Under the pieces are notes generated by a model. The model saw only the letters and a list, made by a program, of their open reading frames with translations. It searched no databases and had not been told where the DNA came from. A DNA stretch of 64,000 bases, from positions 541,809,001 to 541,873,000 of the forward strand of contig NC_092335.1 in the NCBI RefSeq assembly GCF_046630445.1, written 5' to 3'. The stretch is from Rutidosis leptorrhynchoides (lineage: Eukaryota > Streptophyta > Magnoliopsida > Asterales > Asteraceae). The translations under genes and the position numbers were made by a program. Below, piece after piece: positions 48,435 through 63,026 of the stretch (positions within the stretch are counted from its first letter, which is position 1; each line of letters begins with the position of its first letter).

Positions 48435-50888
48435 TTAACGGGTAGGTAATACCCGAGAGATATATAAATTCACAATTAATATGTTACATTCTTCGAATCT
48501 GATTCAGCAAATCATCCATTATACTCCCTACTTTCATAACAATATACATTCTTTTATCAAAACAACCATACCCGTTCAAAATCTAATTACATATTCAGAT
48601 TTTGAAATCTCAGAATTCAACTCGAGATATAACCAAAATCATCACTCTTAAATCCTTACATTTTTCAAAGCTATACTTTGACTTCAAAACTATGTTAGAA
48701 CATCATATGTATATTAACAATTACAATCTGTGTTTAAACCCTCTAAAATTTCTGAAGACACTTCAAATAATGAACAATCGAGATGATGATCCAACCACAT
48801 ATTACCCACGGTTATATACCTGAAAAGCTCTCGAAACCAAAGTCATAATTTAACAAGTATCCGCGTCAAATCCTTTGGCATTTATTAGCAAAAATGACTT
48901 TTCAATTCCTTTCCAAAGTAGTCAGTTTTGTCACAGCTCCAGCAAGTCAACCTCGATTTTTCAGTTGAAACAATCTTATTATAACCTCGATATACACGTT
49001 GCCCTTTCACCATCGTTACTGGAGAACCTTTCATATTTCACCACATTAGCAGTAAAATTACCAACAACTTCATTACTCAATGGTTTAAGTCTCTCCGAAA
49101 AACCATTATATTTGTTTGTTAAAACTCGACCGTATACCCACCCGCATCTTGTAACAAAAACTGACGTACCAATTACCAGGAATTAGCAATCAGTATTTTG
49201 AATTCTGTAGCTTTTCTACGCCAACAGTTATATATATACATATAACGTCTACATCCAAGACTTACATACTACGAATGTGAAGTTTCTGAAAAACACCCTA
49301 AACTGTGAACTAGTTCTCGAAATGCTGACGAAGCAGCAAAAACTATAAACGACCTTAACAGTAAAAAGTTTGATGATAATGAATAGTGTGCTGGCAAAGC
49401 GCAGAAAAAGAGAAGTTTTGGAACTGGAAAACGGATTGAGCAAAGTATGAAGGAGGCTGTGGACAAATCACAAAGACTGAACCTGTCTTCAAAGAATCCA
49501 AATGATTCAGTGTCTGTTGAAACCGTTAGTAAACACCTTACTCCTTATTCTAAACCTTCAAAGACAGATTTCCCGCATCATCCTTTGATTCCAGATATTT
49601 TAAAAATTCTGAAACATCATTGAATATTTCAGTATAAATATCCTCGATATTTCTAAAAATACCATCATAACTATCATCGTCCGAGATTATTTACCTCTTC
49701 GCGTTATCTGTGTTACATCATAAAAGAAACTATTTTAGTTTCAAAATTCTGAAACCCTCAAGTTTAAAATAAGAATGTTTTTGAAGTAGTGTTGAGAACT
49801 GAAGCATGAGTTAGTATAATATATTGACACTTGATCAACATGATTATATTACAGTAATTCATGCCGAGTTTCTAAATAGAACGTAATGATTCACAGATCA
49901 TAACATCATCATGTGTCATGTCACACGACTTTTGTAATCTATTTAATCTTTAAAAATATCAAGAAATATTTTCTTGATGATCCGGTCTTTTCCAAGGTAT
50001 TCTGGTAATTTAACAAATCAAGATCATGCCAGTACCATTTCCTTCTTAGAATATTAACAATGTTCATTCCGAAATTTATATCTACGAATTCTGGATCATT
50101 ACAAGCGGTGCTTAATCGCAAGAAAAAGAAACGAAAGGACAAAACTCCGAAATAGAAATTAGAGTATAAATCTCAACAAATAAAAGAGAGCATTAACTGG
50201 GGATGACAATGATTATAGAAGACAGAAACAGGGACATCGAAATATAAGGGGAGATATAAAACCCAATAACAATCCAGAAACTATAAATCGTATATATCAA
50301 TGCATATAGCAATATAAAGACACGGGAGAACTAAAAACACTATAAAACCCAGAGTATAGTAGAAGTAAATAGATTCCTCCGGCGGCAGATGAAATAGAAG
50401 AATGACAGATATGAAAGTTAGGAGCATATCAAGAATTAGAACTGGATGAAGCATATTGACAAATACTTTAAAATATGAGTTGAGGGAGAAAGAAATAGAA
50501 GGTGTGAGTTGTAAGGAAATGAAGGAGGTGAATTTATAGTAAAATATCCGACAGAGAAATCAAGATGGGTATCGCATTAATTCGAAGAGGATCATAATTT
50601 CCTTAATCGCCGAAGAATCAAATCTTATATAGGTTACAAAGATTTTCTTTAAATCCGGAGATCAATGGTGATGACGTCAAAAGATATGATGAATCACTAT
50701 AATCTTATTTCGTTCACTTACGATAACTTCACTCATACGCTTCGAGGAATTGAATTATTTTATTCATATTTCTTAATCATGATAAAACCCTAACTATCAA
50801 CTTATATTCGTCATAATAACATTCTTATTGTTAGCCATGACGACCTCTATCAAATTTCGGGGACGAAATTTCTTTAACGGGTAGGTAC
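48435..50888 (+). other. Element A conserved non-coding internal block
   Basis: It lies between the internal motif TTAACGGGTAGGTA (48435-48448) and the same motif next to the 3' LTR (50874-50887). It aligns with 8551-11007 of R1 over the whole 2.4 kb. It contains no reading frame beyond noise. In the chromovirus the same interval between the two motifs is occupied by gag-pol. Confidence 0.75.
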
Positions 50889-52607
50889 TGTGACGACCCG
50901 GAAATTTCTGACCAAATTTAAACTTTATCTTTATATTATTCTGACATGATAAGCAAAGTTTGCTAAGTTGAATCTCAAGGATTTTAAACTGTGTTCATAC
51001 ATTCATTTAACCTTGACCAAATTCCAATGATTCACGAACCATTATATGAACGAATATGATTATATATGTATATATGTATATATTATAACTTGAAAACATT
51101 AACAAAATATTAGACGTATAATACTTTACATAAACGTATTTGTTTCAAAATATATTCAAATAGTTATCGATGGAATTAGAAGATGATATCAAATGATTGA
51201 TTTATCAGATATATTGAATTATGATTACGAGTCTCTGTTAGGAGGTCCACTTTGATTTGGAAAACATTTCCTTTTAACGATATTCGGAATAAATGATAAA
51301 GTGATCTTCGAGTGAGGACAAAGTGTCAAGTAGCGAGAGCTAGTCGGATTAGTGGAGACTCCTGTTTGATTTTCAATACATGCCTTACAATAATTTTCTC
51401 GTGACTATTGATAGGTTAATTACTAGGCTTTAATGATATTTTATCATGAAGAGTAAATAATTGAATTAATGTTCGTCGGCAAGATAAAATCATTTGTCAT
51501 GTTAAGATGATTTCATACATACATTTATCCATTTGACCTAATCCTACAATTCATGAATAAACTGTAAGTTAATAACTTGAAACCTGTTATGATTTATATA
51601 TTATTTTACTCTCTTAAGTAAAAACGTTTTTCGACATAATAGAACTAGTTTATTAATGTATATGTTTAAATAACGTAAGTTGGAATATTAGTTTTTAGAT
51701 ATATGAATAACTTGCAACGTACATTAAAAAGTGTTCATTAAATATATATGTTTTTAAATTAGTTTAGTACACGATAGTAACATTCGCTTAGTGATGCGAT
51801 TGATATTTAAAAAGTTTATACATAAATGAATTGTATTTATTTAAGTTTTTAAATGAAAACGTTACGAGTTATAATATTTTTTCTAAACGATTTTAAAACG
51901 AACTTTGAAAAAATAATTGGTTTTGAAAGACTAAATATTATATCATTAGATAAATATTTCAAACATATATATTATGTACAAATTTACAATTCTAAATAAA
52001 AAATATATATATTTTTTAATTTAGTCATAAAACGTCCTGATTTAAAATAATATATTTTGACGAACAACGAGCCACTGATTTATAGAAGCAAATGACCACA
52101 ACACTCAATTATATAAGTTACATTTTTTATAAGGTAATTTATTGATGAGAAAGTCAAATTATTAATAAGGGTACACGTCGCGTAACGTAAAAGGCTAGTT
52201 TTCTAAGCGTACGAAAATGCGTTCGAAAAATCGGAACCGGTACTTAAGTCGAGCGTTAACGTACAATTCATCAGTGCTAAAATTACAAATCAACTGTGCA
52301 CGAGAATATAATATAATATTTAATTAATTCTAAAGATTAAATATAATATATATATATATTAAATAATACATATGTAATAGAATATGAGATTGAGTGTCGG
52401 CAGAAATATATCGTGTGAATGAGTTGTCACCAGAGTGCTCATGCGATCGCATGAGAGTCACTCTCATAACCCATGCGATCGCATGAGGAGAGATGTCAGG
52501 ATTTATGTATAAAGCTCGACTCTTCTGGTACCGAATTCATTCCATCTTGCAATCTTTCAATCTCTCAAACTCTCGTATGTATATAATAATAATAATAATA
52601 TTATTAC

Positions 52608-52704
<97 letters not shown>

Positions 52705-53201
52705 TATACATAAAATATTACGACGAGGTCATGAGCAAATTATTTCAAGACGGGTTTTTCGAGTAGGATAGGGCTAAGGAAATTATGGGTTATAGATATG
52801 GAGGTGATGGGTATGGATCATGGCTATGCTCGTGAGGTCAACCTTACCTTTTCTGCAATATTGAATCTCAATATTGATACGTGAGTACTCATAATTTAAC
52901 TTTTACATACTAATAGTGTATCCCTGACTAGTGCTCGAGTATATAGGATTATGCATGTTTGTACTTTTGATATTGCCTTTAGTTAGGTTATGTTGAATCC
53001 TAAATTAGTTATATATGCGGTTGATATAAGGTATAAGATATGCATGTCGTTGGAAAGCTAGCGAAAAATTAAGAACTTTTCATTTAGATATTGAATGGTT
53101 TCGATGAACGGATTTGAAGTTATAGTCAATTGAAATTTGGTATTATTATTAAAAATGATTATTATTATTGTCGTTATTATCGTCGTTATAGTTTTTATCT
53201 A

Positions 53202-53249
<48 letters not shown>

Positions 53250-54553
53250 ATTAATATTATCATTATCATTATCAATAAAAAGTATTATCATTAAAAATTG
53301 TTATTATTACTATCATTATTATCGTTAAAGTTATAATTAGTATTATCATTATCATAAAATTTATTATCATTAGTATTATTATAATTAAAAATTAATATTA
53401 GTAACACCTAATTATTATGATTACTATTATTATCATTAACACGAAGGTGATATAAAAGATGATTAAAAGCTATTAAACAAAACGATTATGAAATAATGAG
53501 TATGAGTATCATGATGAAATTTAAATTATTGTAAGATTTTGATTTAGATAAAATTATCGTTTTTCAATATTTTTATCACTATTATTATTAAAAGTATTAT
53601 TAATATTAAAACTATCATTTTTACAAAATTATTATTTTAATAGGAATATCATTGTTAATATAAAATTTCATTATTTTTATTAATATGAATTACCATTTTA
53701 TCATAATATCATTTTATCAAATATAAATATTGTTATTATTATTAATAGAATAATAATTATTATTATTACAAAATAATATAACTTTTACTTACTATTATTA
53801 TTATCGATATTATTTTATCAAATAAATATGTAATACAAAGATGTTTTACTACGTGTAACATAATTACATTAATACTACCTATCATATTATTTTTATGATG
53901 TTAAATGAACTTTATAAATTTTATTACTTAAGATATATAAAAGTATATTTTATATAAAATTTTATTTATTAATAAATGAATTATATTATTTACTCTAATA
54001 GATCTTTTAAAAATATTTAAAAAAAATATAAAATGACGATATTTAAACTATATATTAATCATGTATAGATTTTGGAAATCATTTTGAGTCAAATTGACTT
54101 TTGTTGACCTCTGCATATTAGTCTCGAGCATTAGGATTGTGATACACTATGACTTGACCTAATTTGTTAGACAAATATTGACCAACACATAAATATATAT
54201 AATTAATTTAGGTTCGTGAATCCGAGGCCAACCTTGCACTTGTTCAATGACGTTATATGTATTTTTACTTTGAAATACAGTATGGTGAGTTTCATTTGCC
54301 TTTTTACCCTTTATATTTTTGGGCTGAGAATACATGCGAATTTTTTATAAATGTTTTACGAAATAGACACAAGTAATCGAAACTACATTATATGATTGAA
54401 TGATCGAAGCCGAATATGCCCCTTTTGCTTGGTAGCCTAAGAATTAGTAAACCGATCTACTAATTGACGCAAATCCTAAAGATAGATCTATTGGGCCTAA
54501 CAAACCCCATCCAAAGTACCGGATGCTTTAGTACTTCGAGTTTTTATATCATG
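50889..54553 (+). repeat. Element A 3' LTR, interrupted
   Basis: Matches 42105-45825 of the 5' LTR. Differences are mainly microsatellite length, one deletion near 52850 and scattered single bases. It breaks off at TATATCATG where the chromovirus LTR begins. The remaining about 550 bp should lie beyond the right edge of the window. ATT/TTA runs lie at 52580-52705 and 53200-53248. Confidence 0.9.
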
Positions 54554-57500
54554 TGAAATGTCCCGTTCTTATTGATTAAAAACGTTCCATATTAATTGAT
54601 TTCGTTGCGAGGTTTTGACCTCTATATGAGACGTTTTTCAAAGACTGCATTCATTTTAAAACAAACCATAACCTTTATTTCATCAATAAGGGTTTAAAAA
54701 GCTTTACGTAGATTATCAAATAATGATAATCTAAAATATCATGTTTACACACGACCATTACATAATGGTTTACAATACAAATATGTTACAACAAAATAAG
54801 TTTCTTGAATGCAGTTTTTACACAATATCATACAAGCATGGACTCCAAATCTCGTCCTTATTTAAGTATGCGACAGCGGAAGCTCTTAATAATCACCTGA
54901 GAATAAACATGCTTAAAACGTCAACAAAAATGTTGGTGAGTTATAGGTTTAACCTATATATATCAAATCATAATAATAAACCACAAGATTTCATATTTCA
55001 ATACATATCCCATACATAGAGATAAAAATCATTCATATGGTGAACACCTGGTAACCGACATTAACAAGATACATATATAAGAATATCCCCATCATTCCGG
55101 GACACCCTTCGGATATGATATAAATTTTGAAGTACTAAAGCATCCGGTACTTTGGATGGGGCTTGTTGGGCCCGATAGATCTATCTTTAGGATTCGCGTC
55201 AATTAGGGTGTCTGTTCCCTAATTCTTAGATTACCAGACTTAATAAAAAGGGGCATATTCGATTTCGATAATTCAACCATAGAATGTAGTTTCACGTACT
55301 TGTGTCTATTTTGTAAATCATTTATAAAACCTGCATGTATTCTCATCCCAAAAATATTAGATTTTAAAAGTGAGACTATAACTCACTTTCACAGATTTTT
55401 ACTTCGTCGGGAAGTAAGACTTGGCCACTGGTTGATTCACGAACCTATAACAATATATACATATATATCAAAGTATGTTCAAAATATATTTACAACACTT
55501 TTAATATATTTTGATGTTTTAAGTATATTAAGTCAGCTGTCCTCGTTAGTAACCTACAACTAGTTGTCCACGGTTAGATGTACAGAAATAAATCGATAAA
55601 TATTATCTTGAATCAATCCACGACCCAGTGTATACATATCTCAGTATTGATCACAACTCAAACTATATATATTTTGGAATCAACCTCAACCCTGTATAGC
55701 TAACTCCAACATTCACATATAGAGTGTCTATGGTTGTTCCGAAATATATATAGATGTGTCGACATGATAGGTCGAAACATTGTATACGTATCTATGGTAT
55801 CTCAAGATTACATAATATACAATACAAGTTGATTAAGTTATGGTTGGAATAGATTTGTTACCAATTTTCACGTAGCTAAAATGAGAAAAATTATCCAATC
55901 TTGTTTTACCCATAACTTCTTCATTTTAAATCCGTTTTGAGTGAATCAAATTGCTATGATTTCATATTAAACTCTATTTTATGAATATAAACAGAAAAGT
56001 ATAGGTTTATAGTCGGAAAAATAAGTTACAAGTCATTTTTGTAAAGGTAGTCATTTCAGTCGAAAGAACGACGTCTAGATGACCATTTTAGAAAACATAC
56101 TTCCACTTTGAGTTTAACCATAATTTTTGGATATAGTTTCATGTTCATAATAAAAATCATTTTCTCAGAATAACAACTTTTAAATCAAAGTTTATCATAG
56201 TTTTTAATTAACTAACCCAAAACAGCCCGCGGTGTTACTACGACGGCGTAAATCCGGTTTTACGGTGTTTTTCGTGTTTCCAGGTTTTAAATCATTAAGT
56301 TAGCATATCATATAGATATAGAACATGTGTTTAGTTGATTTTAAAAGTCAAGTTAGAAGGATTAACTTTTGTTTGCGAACAAGTTTAGAATTAACTAAAC
56401 TATGTTCTAGTGATTACAAGTTTAAACCTTCGAATAAGATAGCTTTATATGTATGAATCGAATGATGTTATGAACATTATTACTACCTTAAGTTCCTTGG
56501 ATAAACCTACTGGAAAAGATAAAAATGGATCTAGCTTCAATGGATCCTTGGATGGCTCGAAGTTCTTGAAGCAAAATCATGACACGAAAACAAGTTCAAG
56601 TAAGATCATCACTTGAAATAAGATTGTTATAGTTATAGAAATTGAACCAAAGTTTGAATATGATTATTACCTTGTATTAGAATGATAACCTACTGTAAGA
56701 AGCAAAGATTTCTTGAGGTTGGATGATCACCTTACAATATTGGAAGTGAGCTAGCAAACTTGAAAGTATTCTTGATTTTATGAAACTAGAACTTTTGGAA
56801 TTTATGAAGAACACTTAGAACTTGAAGATAGAACTTGAGAGAGATCAATTAGATGAAGAAAATTGAAGAATGAAAGTGTTTGTAGGTGTTTTTGGTCGTT
56901 GGTGTATGGATTAGATATAAAGGATATGTAATTTTGTTTTCATGTAAATAAGTCATGAATGATTACTCATATTTTTGTAATTTTATGAGATATTTCATGC
57001 TAGTTGCCAAATGATGGTTCCCACATGTGTTAGGTGACTTACATGGGCTGCTAAGAGCTGATCATTGGAGTGTATATACCAATAGTACATACATCTAAAA
57101 GCTGTGTATTGTACGAGTACGAATACGGGTGCATACGAGTAGAATTGTTGATGAAACTGAACGAGGATGTAATTGTAAGCATTTTTGTTAAGTAGAAGTA
57201 TTTTGATAAGTGTCTTGAAGTCTTTCAAAAGTGTATGAATACATATTAAAACACTACATGTATATACATTTTAACTGAGTCGTTAAGTCATCGTTAGTCG
57301 TTACATGTAAATGTTGTTTTGAAACCTTTAGGTTAACGATCTTGTTAAATGTTGTTAACCCAATATTTATAATATCAAAAGAGATTTTAAATTATTATAT
57401 TATCATGATATTATGATGTACGAATATCTCTTAATATGATATATATACATTAAATGTCGTTACAACGATAATCGTTACATATATGTCTCGTTTCAAAATC

Positions 57501-57802
57501 ATTAAGTTAGTAGTCTTGTTTTTACATATGTAGTTCATTGTTAATATACTTAATGATATGTTTACTTATCATAATATCATGTTAACTATATATATAACTA
57601 TATATATGTCATCATATAGTTTTTACAAGTTTTAACGTTCGTGAATCACCGGTCAACTTGGGTGGTCAATTGTCTATATGAAACCTATTTCAATTAATCA
57701 AGTCTTAACAAGTTTGATTGCTTAACATGTTGGAAACATTTAATCATGTAAATATCAATCTCAATTAATATATATAAACATGGAAAAGTTCGGGTCACTA
57801 CA
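54554..57802 (-). repeat. Chromovirus 3' LTR
   Basis: 3249 bp, TGAAATGTCCCG to GGGTCACTACA on the + strand (TGTAGTGACCC to CATTTCA on the coding strand). It resembles the solo LTR at 37707-41051. The partner LTR is not in the window, so no age can be given from this sequence. Confidence 0.9.
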
Positions 57803-57837
57803 GTACCTACCCGTTAAATAAATTTCGTCCCGAAATT
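57803..57837 (-). other. Chromovirus polypurine tract region
   Basis: The - strand reads AAATTTCGGGACGAAATTT, then TTAACGGGTAGGTAC directly before the LTR. The same block with small changes precedes the 3' LTRs of R1 and A. Confidence 0.75.
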
Positions 57838-57839
57838 TT

Positions 57840-60800
57840 AAGCTGTTGAAGGTGTTGACGAATCTTCTGGAAATAGATACGGGTATTTCTTCTTCATCTG
57901 ATCTTCATGCTCCCAGGTGAACTCGGGTCCTCTACGAGCATTCCATCGAACCTTAACAATTGGTATCTTGTTTTGCTTAAGTCTTTTAACCTCACGATCC
58001 ATTATTTCGACGGGTTCTTCGATGAATTGAAGTTATTTGGATTTCATCTAACGGAATAGTGAGATCTTCTTTAGTAAAATATTTCTTCAAATTCGAGACG
58101 TGGAAAGTGTTATGTACAGCCGCGAGTTGTTGAGGTAACTCAAGTCGGTAAGCTACTGGTCTGACACGATCAATAATCTTGAATGGTCCAATATACCTTG
58201 GATTTAATTTCCCTCGTTTACCAAATCGAACAACGCCTTTCCAAGGTGCAACTTTAAGCATGACCATCTCTCCAATTTCAAATTCTATATCTTTTCTTTT
58301 AATGTCAGCGTAGCTCTTTTGTCGACTTTGGGCAGTTTTCAACCGTTCTTGAATTTGGATGATCTTCTCGGTAGTTTCTTGTATAATCTCCGGACCTGTA
58401 ATCTGTCTATCCCCCACTTCACTCCAACAAATCGGAGACCTGCACTTTCTACCATAAAGTGCTTCAAACGGCGCCATCTCAATGCTTGAATGGTAGCTGC
58501 TGTTGTAGGAAAATTCTGCTAATGGTAGATGTCGATCCCAACTGTTTCCGAAATCAATAACACATGCTCGTAGCATGTCTTCAAGCGTTTGTATCGTCCT
58601 TTCGCTCTGCCCATCAGTTTGTGGATGATAGGCAGTACTCATGTCTAGACGAGTTCCTAATGCTTGCTGTAATGTCTGCCAGAATCTTGAAATAAATCTG
58701 CCATCCCTATCAGAGATAATAGAGATTGGTATTCCATGTCTGGAGATGACTTCCTTCAAATACAGTCGTGCTAACTTCTCCATCTTGTCATCTTCTCTTA
58801 TTGGCAAGAAGTGTGCTGATTTGGTGAGACGATCAACTATTACCCAAATAGTATCAAAACCACTTGCAGTCCTTGGCAATTTAGTGATGAAATCCATGGT
58901 AATGTTTTCCCATTTCCATTCCGGGATTTCGGGTTGTTGAAGTAGACCTGATGGTTTCTGATGCTCAGCTTTGACCTTAGAAAACGTCAAACATTCTCCT
59001 ATGTATTTAGCAACATCGGCTTTCATACCCGGCCACCAAAAATGTTTCTTGAGATCCTTGTACATCTTCCCCGTTCCAGGATGTATTGAGTATCTGGTTT
59101 TATGAGCTTCTCTAAGTACCATTTCTCTCATATCTCCAAATTTTGGTACCCAAATCCTTTCAGCCCTATACCGGGTTCCGTCTTCCTGAATATTAAGATG
59201 CTTCTCCGATCCTTTGGGTATTTCATCCTTTAAATTTCCCTCTTTTAAAACTCCTTGTTGCGCCTCCTTTATTTGAGTAGTAAGGTTATTATGAATCATT
59301 ATATTCATAGATTTTACTCGAATGGGTTCTCTGTCCTTCCTGCTCAAGGCATCGGCTACCACATTTTCCTTCCCCGGGTGGTAACAAATCTCAAAGTCGT
59401 AATCATTCAATAATTCAATCCACCTACGCTGCCTCATATTCAGTTGTTTCTGATTAAATATATGTTGAAGACTTTTGTGGTCGGTATATATAATACTTTT
59501 GACCCCATATAAGTAGTGCCTCCAAGTCTTTAATGCAAAAACAACCGCGCCTAATTCCAAATCATGCGTCGTATAATTTTGTTCGTGAATCTTCAATTAT
59601 CTAGACGCATAAGCAATCACCTTCGTTCGTTGCATTAATACACAACCGAGACCTTGCTTTGATGCGTCACAATAAATCACAAAATCATCATTCCCTTCAG
59701 GCAATGACAATATAGGTGCCGTAGTTAGCTTTTTCTTCAATAACTGAAACGCTTTCTCTTGTCCATCATTCCATTCAAATTTCTTCCCTTTATGCGTTAA
59801 TGCTGTCAAGGGTTTTGCTATTCTGGAAAAGTCTTGGATGAACCTTCTGTAGTAACCAGCTAGTCCTAAAAACTGGCGTATGTGTTTTGGAGTTTTTGGG
59901 GTTTCCCACTTTTCAACAGTTTCTATCTTTGCCGGATCCACCTTAATACCTTCTTTGTTCACTATGTGACCGAGGAATTGAACTTCTTCCAACCAAAATG
60001 CACACTTTGAAAACTTAGCGTACAATTCTTCCTTCCTCAATACTTCTAACACCTTTCTCAAATGTTCACCGTGTTCTTGGTCATTCTTTGAGTAAATAAG
60101 TATGTCATCAATGAAAACAATGACAAACTTGTCAAGGTATGGTCCACACACTCGGTTCATAAGGTCCATGAACACAGCTGGTGCATTAGTTAAACCAAAC
60201 GGCATGACCATAAACTCGTAATGACCGTAACGTGTTCTGAAAGCAGTCTTTGGAATATCATCTTCTTTCACCCGCATTTGATGATACCCGGAACATAAGT
60301 CAATCTTTGAATATACAGACGAGCCTTGTAGTTGATCAAATAAGTCATCGATTCTCGGTAGTGGGTAGCGGTTCTTGATGGTAAGTTTGTTCAACTCTCG
60401 GTAGTCGATACACAACCTGAATGTACCATCTTTCTTCTTGACAAACAAAACAGGAGCTCCCCACGGTGATGTACTTGGTCGAATGAAACCACGCTCTAAA
60501 AGTTCTTGTAATTGGCTTTGCAGTTCTTTCATCTCGTTGGGTGCGAGTCTGTAAGGAGCACGAGCTATTGGTGCAGCTCCTGGTACAAGATCTATTTGAA
60601 ATTCAACGGATCGATGTGGGGGTAATCCCGGTAATTCTTTCGGAAATACATCGGGAAATTCTTTTGCGACGGGAACATCATTGATGCTCTTTTCTTCAGT
60701 TTGTACTTTCTTGACGTGTGCTAGAACAGCATAGCAACCTTTTCTTATTAGTTTTTGTGCCTTCAAATTACTAATAAGATGTAGCTTCGTGTTGCCCTTT

Positions 60801-62431
60801 TCTCCGTACACCATTAAGGGTTTTCCTTTTTCTCGTATAATGTGAATTGCATTTTTGTAACAAACGATCTCTGCTTTCACTTCTTTCAACCAGTCCATAC
60901 CGATTATCACATCAAAACTCCCTAACTCTACTGGTATCAAATCAATCTTAAATGTTTCACTAACCAGTTTAATTTCTCGATTCCGACATATATTATCTGC
61001 TGAAATTAATTTACCATTTGCTAATTCGAGTAAAAATTTACTATCCAAAGGCGTCAATGGACAACTTAATTTAGCACAAAAATCTCTACTCATATAGCTT
61101 CTATCCGCACCCGAATCAAATAAAACGTAAGCAGATTTATTGTCAATAAGAAACGTACCCGTAACAAGCTCCGGGTCTTCCTGTGCCTCTGCCGCATTAA
61201 TATTGAAAACTCTTCCGCGGCCTTGTCCATTCGTGTTCTCCTGGTTCGGGCAATTTCTAATAATGTGGCCCGGTTTTCCACATTTATAACAAACTACATT
61301 GGCATAACTTGCTCCGACACTACTTGCTCCGCCATTACTCGTTCCGACATCATTTGTTCCTTTCGTTCTATTAACCCCTGGTCCGTAGACCTCACACTTC
61401 GCCGCGCTATGACCATTTCTCTTACACTTGTTGCAAAATTTGGTGCAGAACCCCGAGTGATACTTTTCACACCTTTGGCATAGCTGCTTCTGATTGTTGT
61501 TGTTGTTGCGGTTATTATTGTTGTTGGGATGATTGTTGTAGTTGCTGTTGTTGTTGTTGTTGGGCCGTTTGTTGTAGTTTCGATTAATGTTGCGATTGTT
61601 GGGATAATTGTTGCGATTATTGTTGTAATTGCTGTTGTTGTTGTATTGGTGATTCTTATCACCGTTTTCCTCCCACTTTCTTTTGACTTGCTTCACATTG
61701 GCCTCTTCAGCAGTTTGTTCTTTAATTCTTTCTTCAATCTGGTTCACTAGTTTGTGAGCCATTCTACATGCCTGTTGTATGGAGGCGGGCTCGTGTGAAC
61801 TTATATCTTCTTGGATTCTTTCCGGTAATCCTTTCACAAACGCGTCGATCTTCTCTTCCTCATCTTAGAATGCTCCCGGACACAATAGGCACAATTCTGT
61901 GAATCGTCTTTCGTACGTGGTAATATCAAATCCTTGGGTTCGTAACCCTCTAAGTTCTGTCTTGAGCTTAATGACCTCGGTTCTGGGACGGTACGTCTCG
62001 TTCATCAAGTGCTTGAATGCTGACCACGGTAGTGCGTAAGCATCATCTTGTCCCACTTGCTCTAGATAGGTATTCCACCATGTTAACGCAGAACCTGTGA
62101 AGGTATGCGTAGCGTACTTCACTTTGTCCTCTTCAGTACACTTACTTATGGCAAACACCGATTCGACCTTCTCGGTCCACCGTTTCAATCCGATCGGTCC
62201 TTCGGTTCCATCAAATTCCAAAGGTTTGCAGGCAGTGAATTCTTTGTAGGTGCATCCTACACGATTTCCTGTACTGCCAGATCCAAGGTTATTGTTGGTA
62301 TGTAGCGCAACCTGTACTGCAGCTATGTTTGAAGTTAGAAAAGTACGGAATTCCTCTTCATTCATATTCACGGTGTGTCGAGTAGTCGGTGCCATTTCCT
62401 TCAAAATAGTCAAATGGAACAAGTTAATCAT
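57840..62431 (-). pseudogene. Chromovirus gag-pol coding region
   Basis: Gag starts MAPTTRHTVNMNEEEF and contains the family capsid wording ALTWWNTYLEQVG. A long Asn-rich low-complexity stretch (about 61500-61670) precedes CCHC knuckles ([14 protein letters not shown] near 61250-61292). Protease [10 protein letters not shown] lies near 61091-61121, [15 protein letters not shown] near 60091-60125, RNase [12 protein letters not shown] near 59640-59680, integrase head near 58970-59090 and core ([20 protein letters not shown]) near 58560-58650. A chromodomain-like end ([14 protein letters not shown]) lies at about 57850-58030. About three breaks in total. Confidence 0.92.
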
Positions 62432-62448
62432 ACAGAATATTAAGAGTA

Positions 62449-63026
62449 GTTAATAGTATTTCGTAGCATAATATGAACTCATTTATAAAAGCTTTTTCTT
62501 CATATTAGCGTTTTATAAGTTTAAATTCGGGTAGTACCTACCCGTTAAGTTCATACTTAGTAGCTAATATACAATTCAACTACTACAATTCTATATGAAA
62601 AACTGATTATAATAATATTTCGCGTTCAAACTTTTACACAATATTTTACAAACTTACAATACCGCTTATTTTACATATAGCATGAAATATAGCACACAAT
62701 AAATTTGATACAAGATGGTCGTGAAGATAATTCTAGCTAGTACACAAGTCGTTCAGCAAAGGCAATAAAGACACGTAATTCATACGTCCAGAAACAAGTC
62801 ATGCATTCTGGTTTTACTAGGATTACTTCCCATCCTTGGTCTTGTGGAACATAACCGTTATGGCCGTTGATAAAACAGCGTGTTGTAACGTCGTCAAAGG
62901 GACGAGGGTTACGTAATGTCAGTCCCGTAACAATCTAAAAACCTCATTTCTTACCCCAATTACCGACTCCGTCACTTGTGGGAATGTTTAGTTTAATAGT
63001 TGTAGCCCGATGTTCTTGTTCTCACT
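62449..63026 (-). other. Chromovirus leader between F-box ORF and gag
   Basis: Non-coding. It contains a perfect short hairpin CGGGTAG-TAC-CTACCCG at 62528-62544 (the leader copy of the shared TTAACGGGTAGGTA motif), about 100 nt upstream of gag. Otherwise AT-rich with no gene. Confidence 0.6.

Noticed and set aside
61294-61750. Long Thr/Val-rich frames opposite and beside the chromovirus gag linker
   Set aside because: Shadow frames of the Asn-codon repeat that encodes the poly-Asn linker.
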